Shown in pieces: positions 9,539 through 16,740 of a stretch of DNA of 64,000 nt. Position 1 is the first letter of the stretch. Every line of letters starts with the position of its first letter. The stretch comes from Stieleria tagensis (GTDB lineage Bacteria > Planctomycetota > Planctomycetia > Pirellulales > Pirellulaceae), in assembly GCF_024129865.1 (NCBI RefSeq), contig NZ_JAMYFE010000048.1:57650-121649 (forward strand). Reading direction: 5' to 3'. The position numbers and the translations under genes were made by a program. Under the pieces are notes generated by a model that saw only the letters and a list, made by a program, of their open reading frames with translations, had not been told where the DNA came from and did no database searches.

Positions 9539-11049
9539 AACACAAACTCCGGGCTGTTGAGGAGCGCCCACAGAATCTCGCCGAACGCTTGGCGACGCGT
9601 GATCGCGTTGGGTTTTTCATCCAAGTACTTGGTCAATAATTCCATCTCTGTTTCCGTCGGTTGACGCGTCAACACGGCCAGATACAAGGTTTCGATCCGA
9701 GTGTTTTCGTCAAAGAACGGCGACTCGACGACGGCACGCAACAATCGGCTGCGATCCAGGTCGATCGCATCCGCAGTGACTTTGCCGTTCATCATCATCA
9801 ATGCTTGCGGTATCCCCGACGCATAATCCTCCGGCGTCGCGCCGACCGCTTCGCCCAGCCGATTCACCATCTGGGTGCGAGCGCCGGTCCAACGTGGCGC
9901 GGAAGGATCAATGCGGCTGATCGGCAAATGCAACGACTGCTCGAGCGAATCGAACACCTGTTCCGGGCTGATCACTTTTAACTCGCGTTGAAACGACGGG
10001 TTGTCGTCGTTGGTTTGCATCGACTGGGCGGCGTACCAGTCCGATTTGCAAATCGCCGCGATCAGTTGTTGAACATTGAATCCGTCCTCGGCAAACCGAT
10101 CGCCCAGTTCATCCAGAAAGGCCCGCTCGTCGCTGGTTGCCAAGTCCAGGTTTTCGACATCCCAATACAATCCGTGGCCGACCAGTAGCTGCCAAAATCG
10201 ATTCACCGCCGTGGCCGAAAAATTTGGATTCTCCGGTGACGTCATCCACCGCGCTAACCGTACCCGCGGCGTCCGCGAAGCATCCGGCAAAGCGTCTTCT
10301 TGCCACAAAAATTTCGCAGCGTAGGTGGTGCCCTCGTAGCGGATTTCACCACTCTTGCCCGTCGGCTTCGACGCGTCTGGATTGGCAATGGTTCCTGGCA
10401 GGTCACTGTAAAAAGCAGCCAGCCCCCAAAAATCACTCTGCTTCCAGTCGGTGAAGGGATGGTCGTGGCACTGTGCGCAGTCGATTCGCACGCCTAGCAT
10501 CACGCGAGACAAGTTTCCCGCATAGTTTTCCGGGGTGCCGCCTAGCAACTGAAAATAGTTGCCGGCCGATTGAGGCGATTGAATTTGCGCCAAGCCGCGC
10601 ATCATTTCGTCATAGGGAACGCCTTGCTTGAACTGTTCGGTCAACCAAGTCTCGAGCGTCTGCGCCGGACCCAGGGTGACGGTTCCCGGGGGCAACAACA
10701 CACGCCGCCAATGACGGGCCAAACTGGCCGCCGACAGCCGAGTGTACGTCTCTCGCCGCGGACCTTCGCCGAAGACCAACTCGCCGACCAACAACTCGCG
10801 GCGGTCATCGCCCAGTTTCTGGAAATCACGGATCTCCGCGACACTGGGCACGCGGCCGACCAAATCCAGATACACGCGACGGACGAACGTCAGGTCGTCA
10901 CAAGCCGACGGCGGGTCGCCCCATACCTGACGGCCTCGCTGATCGATCCAACGCGACAATTCATCACCGCCGGAATCCGCAACCGATCGCTCGGGCAGCA
11001 TCACCATGCTCATCAGCAGAGTCGTTAGGAGGACTGCAATCTTGTTCAT
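9529..11049 (-). CDS. DUF1549/DUF1553 domain-containing exported protein
   Basis: 506 residues from ATG 11049, chosen because it opens a normal signal peptide (MNKIAVLLTTLLMSMVMLPE); a GTG at 11076 would add nine residues. DUF1549 is recognised by FVRRVYLDLVGRVPSVAEIRDF and by the heme-like motif DCAQCHDHPFTDW, and DUF1553 by RLARWMTSPENPNFSATAVNRFW and the C-terminal QAFGEILWALLNSPEFV. There is no separate N-terminal planctomycete cytochrome c domain, so this is the short form of the family. These proteins are secreted, largely uncharacterised, and pair with DUF1501. It is the first gene of the seven-gene operon, about 75 bases downstream of a promoter-like sequence at 11127-11155. Confidence 0.92.
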   Translation of the reverse strand: MNKIAVLLTTLLMSMVMLPERSVADSGGDELSRWIDQRGRQVWGDPPSACDDLTFVRRVYLDLVGRVPSVAEIRDFQKLGDDRRELLVGELVFGEGPRRETYTRLSAASLARHWRRVLLPPGTVTLGPAQTLETWLTEQFKQGVPYDEMMRGLAQIQSPQSAGNYFQLLGGTPENYAGNLSRVMLGVRIDCAQCHDHPFTDWKQSDFWGLAAFYSDLPGTIANPDASKPTGKSGEIRYEGTTYAAKFLWQEDALPDASRTPRVRLARWMTSPENPNFSATAVNRFWQLLVGHGLYWDVENLDLATSDERAFLDELGDRFAEDGFNVQQLIAAICKSDWYAAQSMQTNDDNPSFQRELKVISPEQVFDSLEQSLHLPISRIDPSAPRWTGARTQMVNRLGEAVGATPEDYASGIPQALMMMNGKVTADAIDLDRSRLLRAVVESPFFDENTRIETLYLAVLTRQPTETEMELLTKYLDEKPNAITRRQAFGEILWALLNSPEFVLCR

Positions 11050-11126
11050 TGATCTGCTCTTCCGCCCCGGAACCACGTCTCGACACCAGTCAACCCCGGC
11101 ACCGCTTTCTTATCCTCGACCATTTC

Positions 11127-11155
11127 AATTTAGACATTGAGTCTATAAATGTCAA
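11127..11155 (-). promoter_or_regulatory. Sigma70-type promoter for the DUF1549-DUF1501-EF-hand-MoxR operon
   Basis: Read on the minus strand, a perfect -35 box TTGACA (11155-11150) is separated by exactly 17 bases from TAAATT (11132-11127), a 4/6 match to the -10 consensus. The predicted start of transcription would be near 11120, about 70 bases before the ATG at 11049. The spacer contains a dyad (next entry). Confidence 0.6.
11131..11145. promoter_or_regulatory. Dyad TAGAC-N5-GTCTA inside the promoter (candidate operator)
   Basis: Perfect 5-base inverted repeat with a 5-base spacer (TAGAC ATTGA GTCTA). It occupies the -35/-10 spacer and touches the -10 box of the operon promoter. An almost identical dyad (TAGAT GAGTT GTCTA) lies at 12055-12069 in front of the next gene upstream. 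The protein that might bind is unknown. Confidence 0.4.
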
Positions 11156-11159
11156 GTGA

Positions 11160-12014
11160 TTATTTTTGGGTCTCTTCGTTAAATGATTTGTAGACGTGAT
11201 AGGGTGTGTCAATTCGGTGCACCGCCCACTGGGAACCGGTCGTCCAGACCAGTTTTTCGTGCCGGTAGACCTCCAGTGGCACAATGGTCGTCCGGGCGAC
11301 TGCATAGCGCCACTTCTGTTGATCGTCCTCGGCGAACGCTTCGATCAACAGGATTACCTCGGGGTCGGTCCCCTGCACAAAGGTGAACACGGCCGCATCG
11401 ATCAGCGGTTGCTGCACGTCGATTTGTGACTTGGAAAAATCAGACCGGTGCACCGGGGTGTCCAGCAATCGCAGCGGCATCGGGTTCTTGTTCGGCGGTA
11501 CCAGTCGGGCAGTGAACTGGCGGGCCAGTGTGCGCATTTGGCGTAGACGCTGAAACGGTGTCTTGGCCGGTGCGGCGGCGCCATCAACCGCCAGCCACTG
11601 AATCCCGGCTTCGTTGGGTTGCCACAAGACCTGCGTTTTGCTTTGTGCGGTCAGCGACGATTCGCTTAGCGATTGGAATTCCAAGTCGATGATGGTCTCG
11701 CTGCTGGGATACAACGACAGCGCGACCTGGGGACGATCGTTCAGCGTCCACAAGAACATCGCCCCGGCGGCGGTTTGGCGGGCCGGGTTGCTCCAACTGA
11801 GCGCCGGCGGGGACTGCAGTTCAAATTTGTGGTTGGCGCCGTCGCTGGAACGGATCTCCAGCCCCTCGGCCAGTACCGTGAACCGGTCCTTGATCTTGCT
11901 GGTCTCGTCGGCATCGGGCTGCTGTGCCGCGGCCGCGGTGGCGATGCACAGCAGCGACAGCGCGCACAGCGCTTGCGACGATCGGTGGAAAAGCGTTGCA
12001 AACAATGGATTCAC
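11160..12014 (-). CDS. Secreted protein of unknown function
   Basis: 284 residues from a GTG start at 12014. A signal peptide is likely (CALSLLCIATAAAAQ, cleavage near residue 31). The mature protein is predicted to be mostly beta strand; a landmark is LQSPPALSWSNPARQ followed by FLWTLNDRPQVALSLYPS, then LRLLDTPVHRSDF and TDPEVILLIEAFAED. I do not recognise a named domain; similar secreted proteins seem to occur as paralogues in planctomycetes. The truncated frame starting at 12118 in the opposite direction shows the same landmark (LESPAILTYTNPVRG), so the two may be copies. It ends only 111 bases before the DUF1549 start but is separated from it by the 11.13-kb promoter. Confidence 0.7.
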   Translation of the reverse strand: MNPLFATLFHRSSQALCALSLLCIATAAAAQQPDADETSKIKDRFTVLAEGLEIRSSDGANHKFELQSPPALSWSNPARQTAAGAMFLWTLNDRPQVALSLYPSSETIIDLEFQSLSESSLTAQSKTQVLWQPNEAGIQWLAVDGAAAPAKTPFQRLRQMRTLARQFTARLVPPNKNPMPLRLLDTPVHRSDFSKSQIDVQQPLIDAAVFTFVQGTDPEVILLIEAFAEDDQQKWRYAVARTTIVPLEVYRHEKLVWTTGSQWAVHRIDTPYHVYKSFNEETQK

Positions 12015-12054
12015 CCTCGATGCGTCTCGCCATGATTGGCCGCCCAGGTTATTT

Positions 12055-12069
12055 TAGATGAGTTGTCTA
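12055..12069. promoter_or_regulatory. Second copy of the TAGA(C/T)-N5-GTCTA dyad
   Basis: TAGAT GAGTT GTCTA, in the 103-base gap between the divergent genes starting at 12014 (minus) and 12118 (plus). On the minus strand it abuts a -10-like TAAAAT (12056-12051), the same arrangement as at 11131-11145. No good -35 box is found at 17 bases. Confidence 0.35.
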
Positions 12070-12117
12070 ATGTCGCAGCCTGCCTGGGGCGCGTCAAGTT
12101 TTTTAAGGGCTGCTGAA

Positions 12118-12358
12118 ATGCGAATGGGAAATTTCTTGGGGGGCATCATTGTCCTGGCATGGGTCGCCAGCGGGCTACCGCGCTGTCTTGCGCAGGACGA
12201 TGCCGCCGTGCAGCCCCGGTTGGCCCAGTTGGCAGCAAACTTTCGATTTGCCGCCACCGATGCTCCATCAGTTCCCTTCCCGTTGGAATCGCCAGCGATT
12301 CTGACCTACACCAATCCGGTGCGTGGTCGCGTGTCGCTGAGATTGAATGACGGTGTTG
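12118..12358 (+). pseudogene. Truncated secreted-protein gene, likely remnant of a paralogue of the 11.2-12.0 kb gene
   Basis: An ATG at 12118 (or 12124) opens a clear signal peptide (MGNFLGGIIVLAWVASGLPRCLAQ-like) and about 55 residues of mature sequence containing LESPAILTYTNPVRGRVSL. This matches the landmark LQSPPALSWSNPARQ in the neighbouring divergent gene. After about residue 80 the frame enters DNA that is the antisense of the Rieske gene 3' end (stop at 12359) and becomes Arg/Gly/Pro-rich nonsense until 12666. The simplest reading is a gene whose 3' part was lost where the Rieske/MFS pair now begins. A short functional secreted peptide cannot be excluded. Confidence 0.5.
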
Positions 12359-13504
12359 TTAGCGCGACGTTTCACCGGTTCGCTCGTCTAGTCGTTTCAA
12401 CCAATCTTGTTGAAAAGCGTACAGACGTTCTTCGCTGCGGGCGAAAATCCGCGGGGTTCTGGCGGCATCCAGGCCGGCTTGGACCTCGGGGAAGATCGCG
12501 GCGTCTTCGTCCAGGACCCGTCCGGCCAAGCGGGCTGCGGCGATGCCCAGCCACCACGCCAGGTAGCGGCCGCCCCAACCCCAACGTTCGCTGCGGCGGG
12601 CAAATCCGAACACCGTCATCCGCGATTGACGCAGCCCGGTCGGAAAGGTTTGGTAGACCAACGTAAACGAGTCTGTCAGAGACGCCATCAGATTGGGGAA
12701 CACGTGTAGGTGCCGATAGGTCGGATCGAATTGGCCGCTGATCCCGCGCAGCACCCGGGCTTCTAAATCCGCCAAAAAGCTTGATTCACGGGCCGAGGTT
12801 TCGAACACGGTTCCTGCATCGTCCAGGTGGTGTTCGCAATCGGCCTCCGATGGCGCACTGCCAAACGTCCCCGCGTGAACTTCGTCCAAATGGTAACTTT
12901 CCAACGAGCCTTCGATCGGGATTTTCCAGTCGCACCGGTAGTCGATGTCTCGTTTCATCACCAGCCGCCACCGTTGCTTGCTGGTACGCCGCGTCAACCA
13001 ATCGTTCCACTGACTGATCGTCTGGCCGACCGTGGTGGTGCCATCGTTTCGGCTGTCGATTTCGACTGGTTCGGTCAGATGCACCAGCAGCAGCTGGCCG
13101 ATTTGACGGACCGGAAAGGTGCCCAAGCGATAGGACTCTCGATCGAATTTCGGAAACTGTTTGGCATCCGGAATCTTTCGCGTTCGACCATCGGTCCCGT
13201 ACTGCCAACCATGATAGGGGCATTTGATTTGGGCTGAATTTCCACTGCCGCTGGCCAGCCGGCAACTGCGATGGGCACAGACGTTGTGAAACGCGAAATA
13301 GTGGCCGCCGTCGTTGCGAACCAGAATCGGTACACCGAGTCGGTCGATGGCAAAATAGTCACCGTCGTCAGGCGCCATCGAGGTGCAGCCGACCAACTGC
13401 CAGCTGCCACGGCGCAACGTGGTGACGTCACGCTCATAGGCAGCCGCAGTGGTGTAATGGCTGGAATCAAGCAGAGCTGGCAGTGATTGCTGGGTTTGGA
13501 ACAT
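12359..13504 (-). CDS. Rieske non-heme iron oxygenase, alpha subunit type
   Basis: 381 residues. The Rieske [2Fe-2S] ligands are CAH (76-78) and CPYH (95-98) with the usual 16-residue spacing. The C-terminal catalytic domain carries SLESYHLDEVHAGTFG, matching the (N/S)x(x)ExYHxxxxH mononuclear iron site of ring-hydroxylating oxygenases and choline monooxygenase-like enzymes. No signal peptide; cytoplasmic. The enzyme would need a reductase partner, which is not present in the window. Its first 38 bases overlap the 3' end of the MFS gene, so the two are co-transcribed with MFS first, suggesting that the transporter moves a substrate or product of the oxygenase. Substrate not predictable from sequence alone. 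Confidence 0.9.
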   Translation of the reverse strand: MFQTQQSLPALLDSSHYTTAAAYERDVTTLRRGSWQLVGCTSMAPDDGDYFAIDRLGVPILVRNDGGHYFAFHNVCAHRSCRLASGSGNSAQIKCPYHGWQYGTDGRTRKIPDAKQFPKFDRESYRLGTFPVRQIGQLLLVHLTEPVEIDSRNDGTTTVGQTISQWNDWLTRRTSKQRWRLVMKRDIDYRCDWKIPIEGSLESYHLDEVHAGTFGSAPSEADCEHHLDDAGTVFETSARESSFLADLEARVLRGISGQFDPTYRHLHVFPNLMASLTDSFTLVYQTFPTGLRQSRMTVFGFARRSERWGWGGRYLAWWLGIAAARLAGRVLDEDAAIFPEVQAGLDAARTPRIFARSEERLYAFQQDWLKRLDERTGETSR

Positions 13505-14768
13505 CCCGGCAGCTTAATCCAACGGAATCATCCGCGTCGCCGGGGGCCGGTTTGATCCGCCGCATCACGGTCCAGTGGATCAGTAACAACAGTCCCGACG
13601 CCGCCGCGGCAATCAGCAGTGCACCTAGCCACAACACCGGCGCCCCGAAACGGTACAGCACTGCACCACCAACCGGTGCGCCGATCGTCAGGGCCAAGCC
13701 ATGGCCCATGCCGAACACACCCAGGTAACGGCCGCGCAAATCATCCGGTGCCATCTCGGTCACGATCGCTTGCTGGAACGGAGCTTGCAGGATTTCTCCC
13801 AGCGTCCAAACCGCGATGCACAAGGCGATGAAGGCAAATTGCAAACCATTGCCGCCGATTCCGCTGTGAAACGTCGTCAATCCGAATCCCAACGCGATCA
13901 AAAAACCGCCGGTCACCACGACCGTCATCGCTTGGAATCGTGACAGCCAATGCGTCAGTGGTAGTTGCAACAGAAAAATCAGCACGCCGTTGACCGACAT
14001 CAGCAAACCGAACTGAAAATTGCTGTAACCCGATTGCCGCACGTAGATCGGCAGCGTTGACATGCCCTGAACAAACACCAGTGAAATCATCAACATCGCA
14101 AAACAGAACAGCATGAACGGGGTGTCCCGCACGATGCGGCCGACGGAATCCCACAACGGTTGCTCTGGCTCCGCACGATGCATCCCCAGCGACTTGGATG
14201 AGGGCCGAGTCTCGGCGATCGCAAACACAATGATGATCCCGTAGACCGCCATTGAAATCGCATCGATCCAGAACAGCCACTCGAACGAATAACCGGCCAG
14301 CAATCCGCCGACCGGGGGCGCGATCGCAAACCCCAGGTTCACCGAGATGTACATCAGGGCAAACGCATGCGAACGGCGATCGACCGAAACCAAGTCCGCG
14401 ATCATCGCTGCGGCGGCAGGCCGATACAAATCCGCCACCAGTGCAAATGCCCCAACGGACAACATGAACAGCCAACGGTTGGTCACAAGACTTAAAACAA
14501 TCAACAGCGCCGCGCCGCCGAACAAAGCGAATAACATCACGCTGCGGCGACCGATTTGATCAGCCAAATGGCCGCCGATCACCGATCCTAGCATGCCACC
14601 GACGCCGAGCACGCCGATACAGGCGGTCGCAAAGGGAACCCCAAACCCCAGTTTTTCACTCGCATAGATCGCCAAGAAGATGACGACAAACGAACCGGCG
14701 CGATTGACCAGCGACCCCAGACACAGGATCCGCACCGGAAGCGGCAATCGCAAATAATCTCGCAACAT
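13467..14768 (-). CDS. Major facilitator superfamily transporter
   Basis: 433 residues from ATG 14768 (a longer frame from 14807 adds 13 non-conserved residues). Twelve hydrophobic segments are readable. The MFS loop 2-3 signature is present as GGHLADQIGRRSVMLFALFGG. The sequence resembles the drug/efflux (DHA1-like) branch, and the start LRLPLPVRILCLGSLVNRAGSF is typical of MFS proteins annotated as multidrug efflux. Its 3' end overlaps the Rieske oxygenase gene by 38 bases. Substrate unknown. Confidence 0.9.
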   Translation of the reverse strand: MLRDYLRLPLPVRILCLGSLVNRAGSFVVIFLAIYASEKLGFGVPFATACIGVLGVGGMLGSVIGGHLADQIGRRSVMLFALFGGAALLIVLSLVTNRWLFMLSVGAFALVADLYRPAAAAMIADLVSVDRRSHAFALMYISVNLGFAIAPPVGGLLAGYSFEWLFWIDAISMAVYGIIIVFAIAETRPSSKSLGMHRAEPEQPLWDSVGRIVRDTPFMLFCFAMLMISLVFVQGMSTLPIYVRQSGYSNFQFGLLMSVNGVLIFLLQLPLTHWLSRFQAMTVVVTGGFLIALGFGLTTFHSGIGGNGLQFAFIALCIAVWTLGEILQAPFQQAIVTEMAPDDLRGRYLGVFGMGHGLALTIGAPVGGAVLYRFGAPVLWLGALLIAAAASGLLLLIHWTVMRRIKPAPGDADDSVGLSCRDVPNPAITASSA

Positions 14769-14858
14769 GGACGTTACCGAAGCAGTAAAACACAGCCTAG
14801 AAAACAAGGTTCAGAAACTGGCCATCCAGACAACTCACCCCTCCCACAGGTTCACAGC

Positions 14859-14971
14859 AGGCCAGGTGAAACCCAGCATTCCAACTCACTACAATGTTCC
14901 AAACGATCACCCTGCCCCCGCTGGGTCTCACCGGCCGACTGAAATCCCCGCCAGGTTGCACCTGGCCTACT
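14859..14971. repeat. Two outlying REP units upstream of the EEP gene
   Basis: A partial unit at 14859-14876 (GCCAGGTGAAACCCAGC, one arm damaged) and a complete one at 14950-14971 (CCAGGTTGCACCTGG followed by CCTAC) lie in the 226-base gap between the divergent MFS and EEP genes, in opposite orientations. They belong to the same family as the 15.8-16.8 kb array. Nothing else recognisable is in this gap. Confidence 0.75.
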
Positions 14972-14994
14972 GTATCCCTCCTGCGAGATTCAAA

Positions 14995-15825
14995 ATGCTT
15001 GTTCGTTCCCTCACCGCGTTGCTGCTTCTGACCGTCGTGACTGGTGTTTCAGCTCAAGACGACACCCTCAAAATTGCCACGTTTAACATTCGTTATGCCA
15101 ATGACAACGACGGCGAAGACGTTTGGACGCACCGAATCCAGGCGGTGACCGAATTCGCTAAACAGAATGACATCATTGGCATGCAGGAGGTCCGCAAAGG
15201 CCAGTTCGATACGCTTCGCGAAAATCTGTCAGCCTTCGGATCCTATGGGGTCGGCCGAGACGACGGCAAGCAAGGCGGCGAACACGCGGTGATCTTTTAC
15301 CGCAAAGATCGTTTCGAACCAATCGACAAAGGCACTTTTTGGTTGAGCGAAACGCCTGATGTGGTGGGACAAAAAGGTTGGGATGCGGCTCTGCCGAGGA
15401 CCTGCACTTGGATCCTGCTGCGGAATCAGAAAACCAAGCAACCGATTTATGTCGCCAACACGCACTTCGATCATCGTGGATCAAAGGCGCGACTGGGCAG
15501 TGGCGAATTGTTGGCCAAGCGGATCGGCGCGCAACCTCAAGACATGCCAGTGGTGGTGATGGGCGACCTGAACTGCTTGCCGGGATCTGGACCCTACGAA
15601 GCACTGGCCGCCGTGTTTTCCGATGCCCGCAAAGTCAGCCAGACGCCACCAAGCGGGCCGACCAGCACTTGGAACGGTTTTCGCGCCATCGCACCGGACC
15701 GCATCATCGATCACATTTTTGTCCGCAACGTCGACGTGCTGAAACTGGCAACCCTAGATCCCAAAACCGACCAAGGCCGTTTCGCCAGCGATCACCTGCC
15801 CGTGCAAATCACCATCACCCAGTAG
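14995..15825 (+). CDS. Secreted endonuclease/exonuclease/phosphatase (EEP) family protein
   Basis: 276 residues from ATG 14995, which opens a signal peptide (MLVRSLTALLLLTVVTGVSAQ); upstream in-frame codons run through REP sequence and are not coding. EEP landmarks in order: IATFNIRYAND, GMQEVRKGQ (metal-binding Glu), ANTHFDHRG, GDLNCLPGSGPYEAL (Asp/Asn), IDHIFVRNVD, FASDHLPV (Asp-His pair). EEP proteins include DNase I-like nucleases, phosphodiesterases and phosphatases; similar secreted bacterial proteins are of unknown substrate. The TAG stop (15823-15825) lies within the first REP unit of the array. Confidence 0.9.
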   Translation: MLVRSLTALLLLTVVTGVSAQDDTLKIATFNIRYANDNDGEDVWTHRIQAVTEFAKQNDIIGMQEVRKGQFDTLRENLSAFGSYGVGRDDGKQGGEHAVIFYRKDRFEPIDKGTFWLSETPDVVGQKGWDAALPRTCTWILLRNQKTKQPIYVANTHFDHRGSKARLGSGELLAKRIGAQPQDMPVVVMGDLNCLPGSGPYEALAAVFSDARKVSQTPPSGPTSTWNGFRAIAPDRIIDHIFVRNVDVLKLATLDPKTDQGRFASDHLPVQITITQ

Positions 15826-15896
15826 GCCAGGTGAAACCTGGCGCCTACCGTTTGGTTGTTGATGCGATGCGGGCGCCAGGTTGCACCTGGCCTACT
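15821..15896. repeat. REP pair 1 (BIME)
   Basis: Unit 15821-15848 (AGTAGGCCAGGTGAAACC...) is followed by an inverted unit at 15871-15896 (...CCAGGTTGCACCTGGCCTAC). Each unit is an imperfect palindrome: stem CCAGGT/ACCTGG with a 3-base loop, and an outer GTAGG/CCTAC pair interrupted by a CG bulge. The spacer is TTTGGTTGTTGATGCGATGC-like. The stop codon of the upstream gene is inside the first unit. Confidence 0.9.
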
Positions 15897-15914
15897 GCAG
15901 CAATGCGGGTGCCC

Positions 15915-15991
15915 AGTAGGCCAGGTGAAATCTGGCGCCTTTCTGTTTGGTGGTTGATGTGATGCGCGCGCCAGGTTGCACCTGGCCTACT
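15915..15991. repeat. REP pair 2 (BIME), overlapping the RAYT stop codon
   Basis: Units 15915-15940 and 15964-15991 in inverted orientation, separated by a spacer very close to those of pair 1 and of the pair at 16741-16819 (core TGTTTGGTGGTTGATGTGAT). The CTA at 15987-15989 of the second unit is the TAG stop of the RAYT gene. Confidence 0.9.
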
Positions 15992-16544
15992 CGCCCCAAT
16001 TGTATTTTTGATTGTTGACGCATTTGGGAGCGGTACCGCCCCAGTCGATGTGATATTGTTTTTCATCGACAAAACGATGGAAACTCGAAAATTCCCAATC
16101 GCGAACGCGCTGCACGAGATTGTGTTTTCGCGGGTTCCAGTGGAGATAGTCGACACATCGCTCAAGATCCGTTTCGTCAACCACAGTGTGCTCCCAATAC
16201 CGTGGTTGCCAGATCCCGCGGCGCCCTTCTTTCTTCTCCGCAACCGTGACGGTTGCTTCCGTTCCACCCGCTTCGAGCCAACGACAGCTGAAGTCTCGCT
16301 TGATCTTTTGGATGCGGGTCGGATAGTCAGCATCTTCTGGCGGCATGATCCAAACCGAATGGACATGGTCCGGCAGCAGACAAATCGCAAATAGTTGAAA
16401 GGGAGCGTGGTGGAGTTGTTCCGCAATGGATTCGCGCAGGCAACGTCGACCGAGAGCGGTCGTCAAAATCGGACGCCGCCCGTAAGTGACCAATGTGAAA
16501 AAGTAGGTTCCACCCGGAACGAAATTCCGTCGGTAATGCGACAT
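15987..16544 (-). CDS. REP-associated tyrosine transposase (RAYT, TnpA_REP / Y1_Tnp family)
   Basis: 185 residues from ATG 16544; the frame further upstream is REP sequence. Family landmarks: YRRNFVPGGTYFFTLVTYGRR at the N-terminus, the HUH motif HVH (His60, His62) in LLPDHVHSVW, GIWQPRYWEH, and the catalytic tyrosine in DLERCVDYLHWNP (about Tyr133). RAYTs are single-copy domesticated Y1 HUH nucleases that cut and join single-stranded REP palindromes. All catalytic residues seem intact. It is flanked on both sides by inverted REP pairs, the expected substrates, making this the likely source locus for REPs of this family in the genome. Confidence 0.93.
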   Translation of the reverse strand: MSHYRRNFVPGGTYFFTLVTYGRRPILTTALGRRCLRESIAEQLHHAPFQLFAICLLPDHVHSVWIMPPEDADYPTRIQKIKRDFSCRWLEAGGTEATVTVAEKKEGRRGIWQPRYWEHTVVDETDLERCVDYLHWNPRKHNLVQRVRDWEFSSFHRFVDEKQYHIDWGGTAPKCVNNQKYNWGE

Positions 16545-16555
16545 CACAACTCCCC

Positions 16556-16614
16556 AGTAGGCCAGGTGCAAGCTGGCGTAGTTAATGCGCGCGCCAGGTT
16601 GCACCTGGCCTACT
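16556..16614. repeat. REP pair 3, upstream of the RAYT start
   Basis: Units 16556-16580 (AGTAGGCCAGGTGCAAGCTGG, an altered arm) and 16587-16614 (inverted), with only about 6 bases between them. It begins 12 bases upstream of the RAYT start codon, so it would be in the promoter or leader region and could allow autoregulation. Confidence 0.85.
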
Positions 16615-16623
16615 TTAGCAAAT

Positions 16624-16723
16624 GCGCGCGCCAGGTTTCACCTGGCCTACTTTAGTGATGCGCGCGCCAGGTTTCACCTGGCCTACTTTAGTGATGCGCG
16701 CGCCAGGTTGCACCTGGCCTACT
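16624..16723. repeat. Three tandem, same-orientation REP units
   Basis: Units at 16624-16652, 16660-16688 and 16696-16723 repeat with a 36-base period (core GCGCGCCAGGTTTCACCTGG then CCTACTTTAGTGATGC). With the unit at 16587 they form four same-direction copies. The loop alternates between TTGC and TTTC forms. Confidence 0.9.
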
Positions 16724-16740
16724 TTAGTGATGCGATAGTC

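Noticed and set aside
9529..11049. DUF1549 protein as a truncated gene because it lacks a cytochrome c domain
   Set aside because: The short form of about 500 residues is normal when paired with DUF1501, and the start has its own signal peptide.
12359..12666. Continuation of the plus-strand frame that starts at 12118
   Set aside because: From 12359 it is antisense to the Rieske oxygenase gene and becomes Arg/Gly/Pro-rich; only the part before 12359 looks coding.
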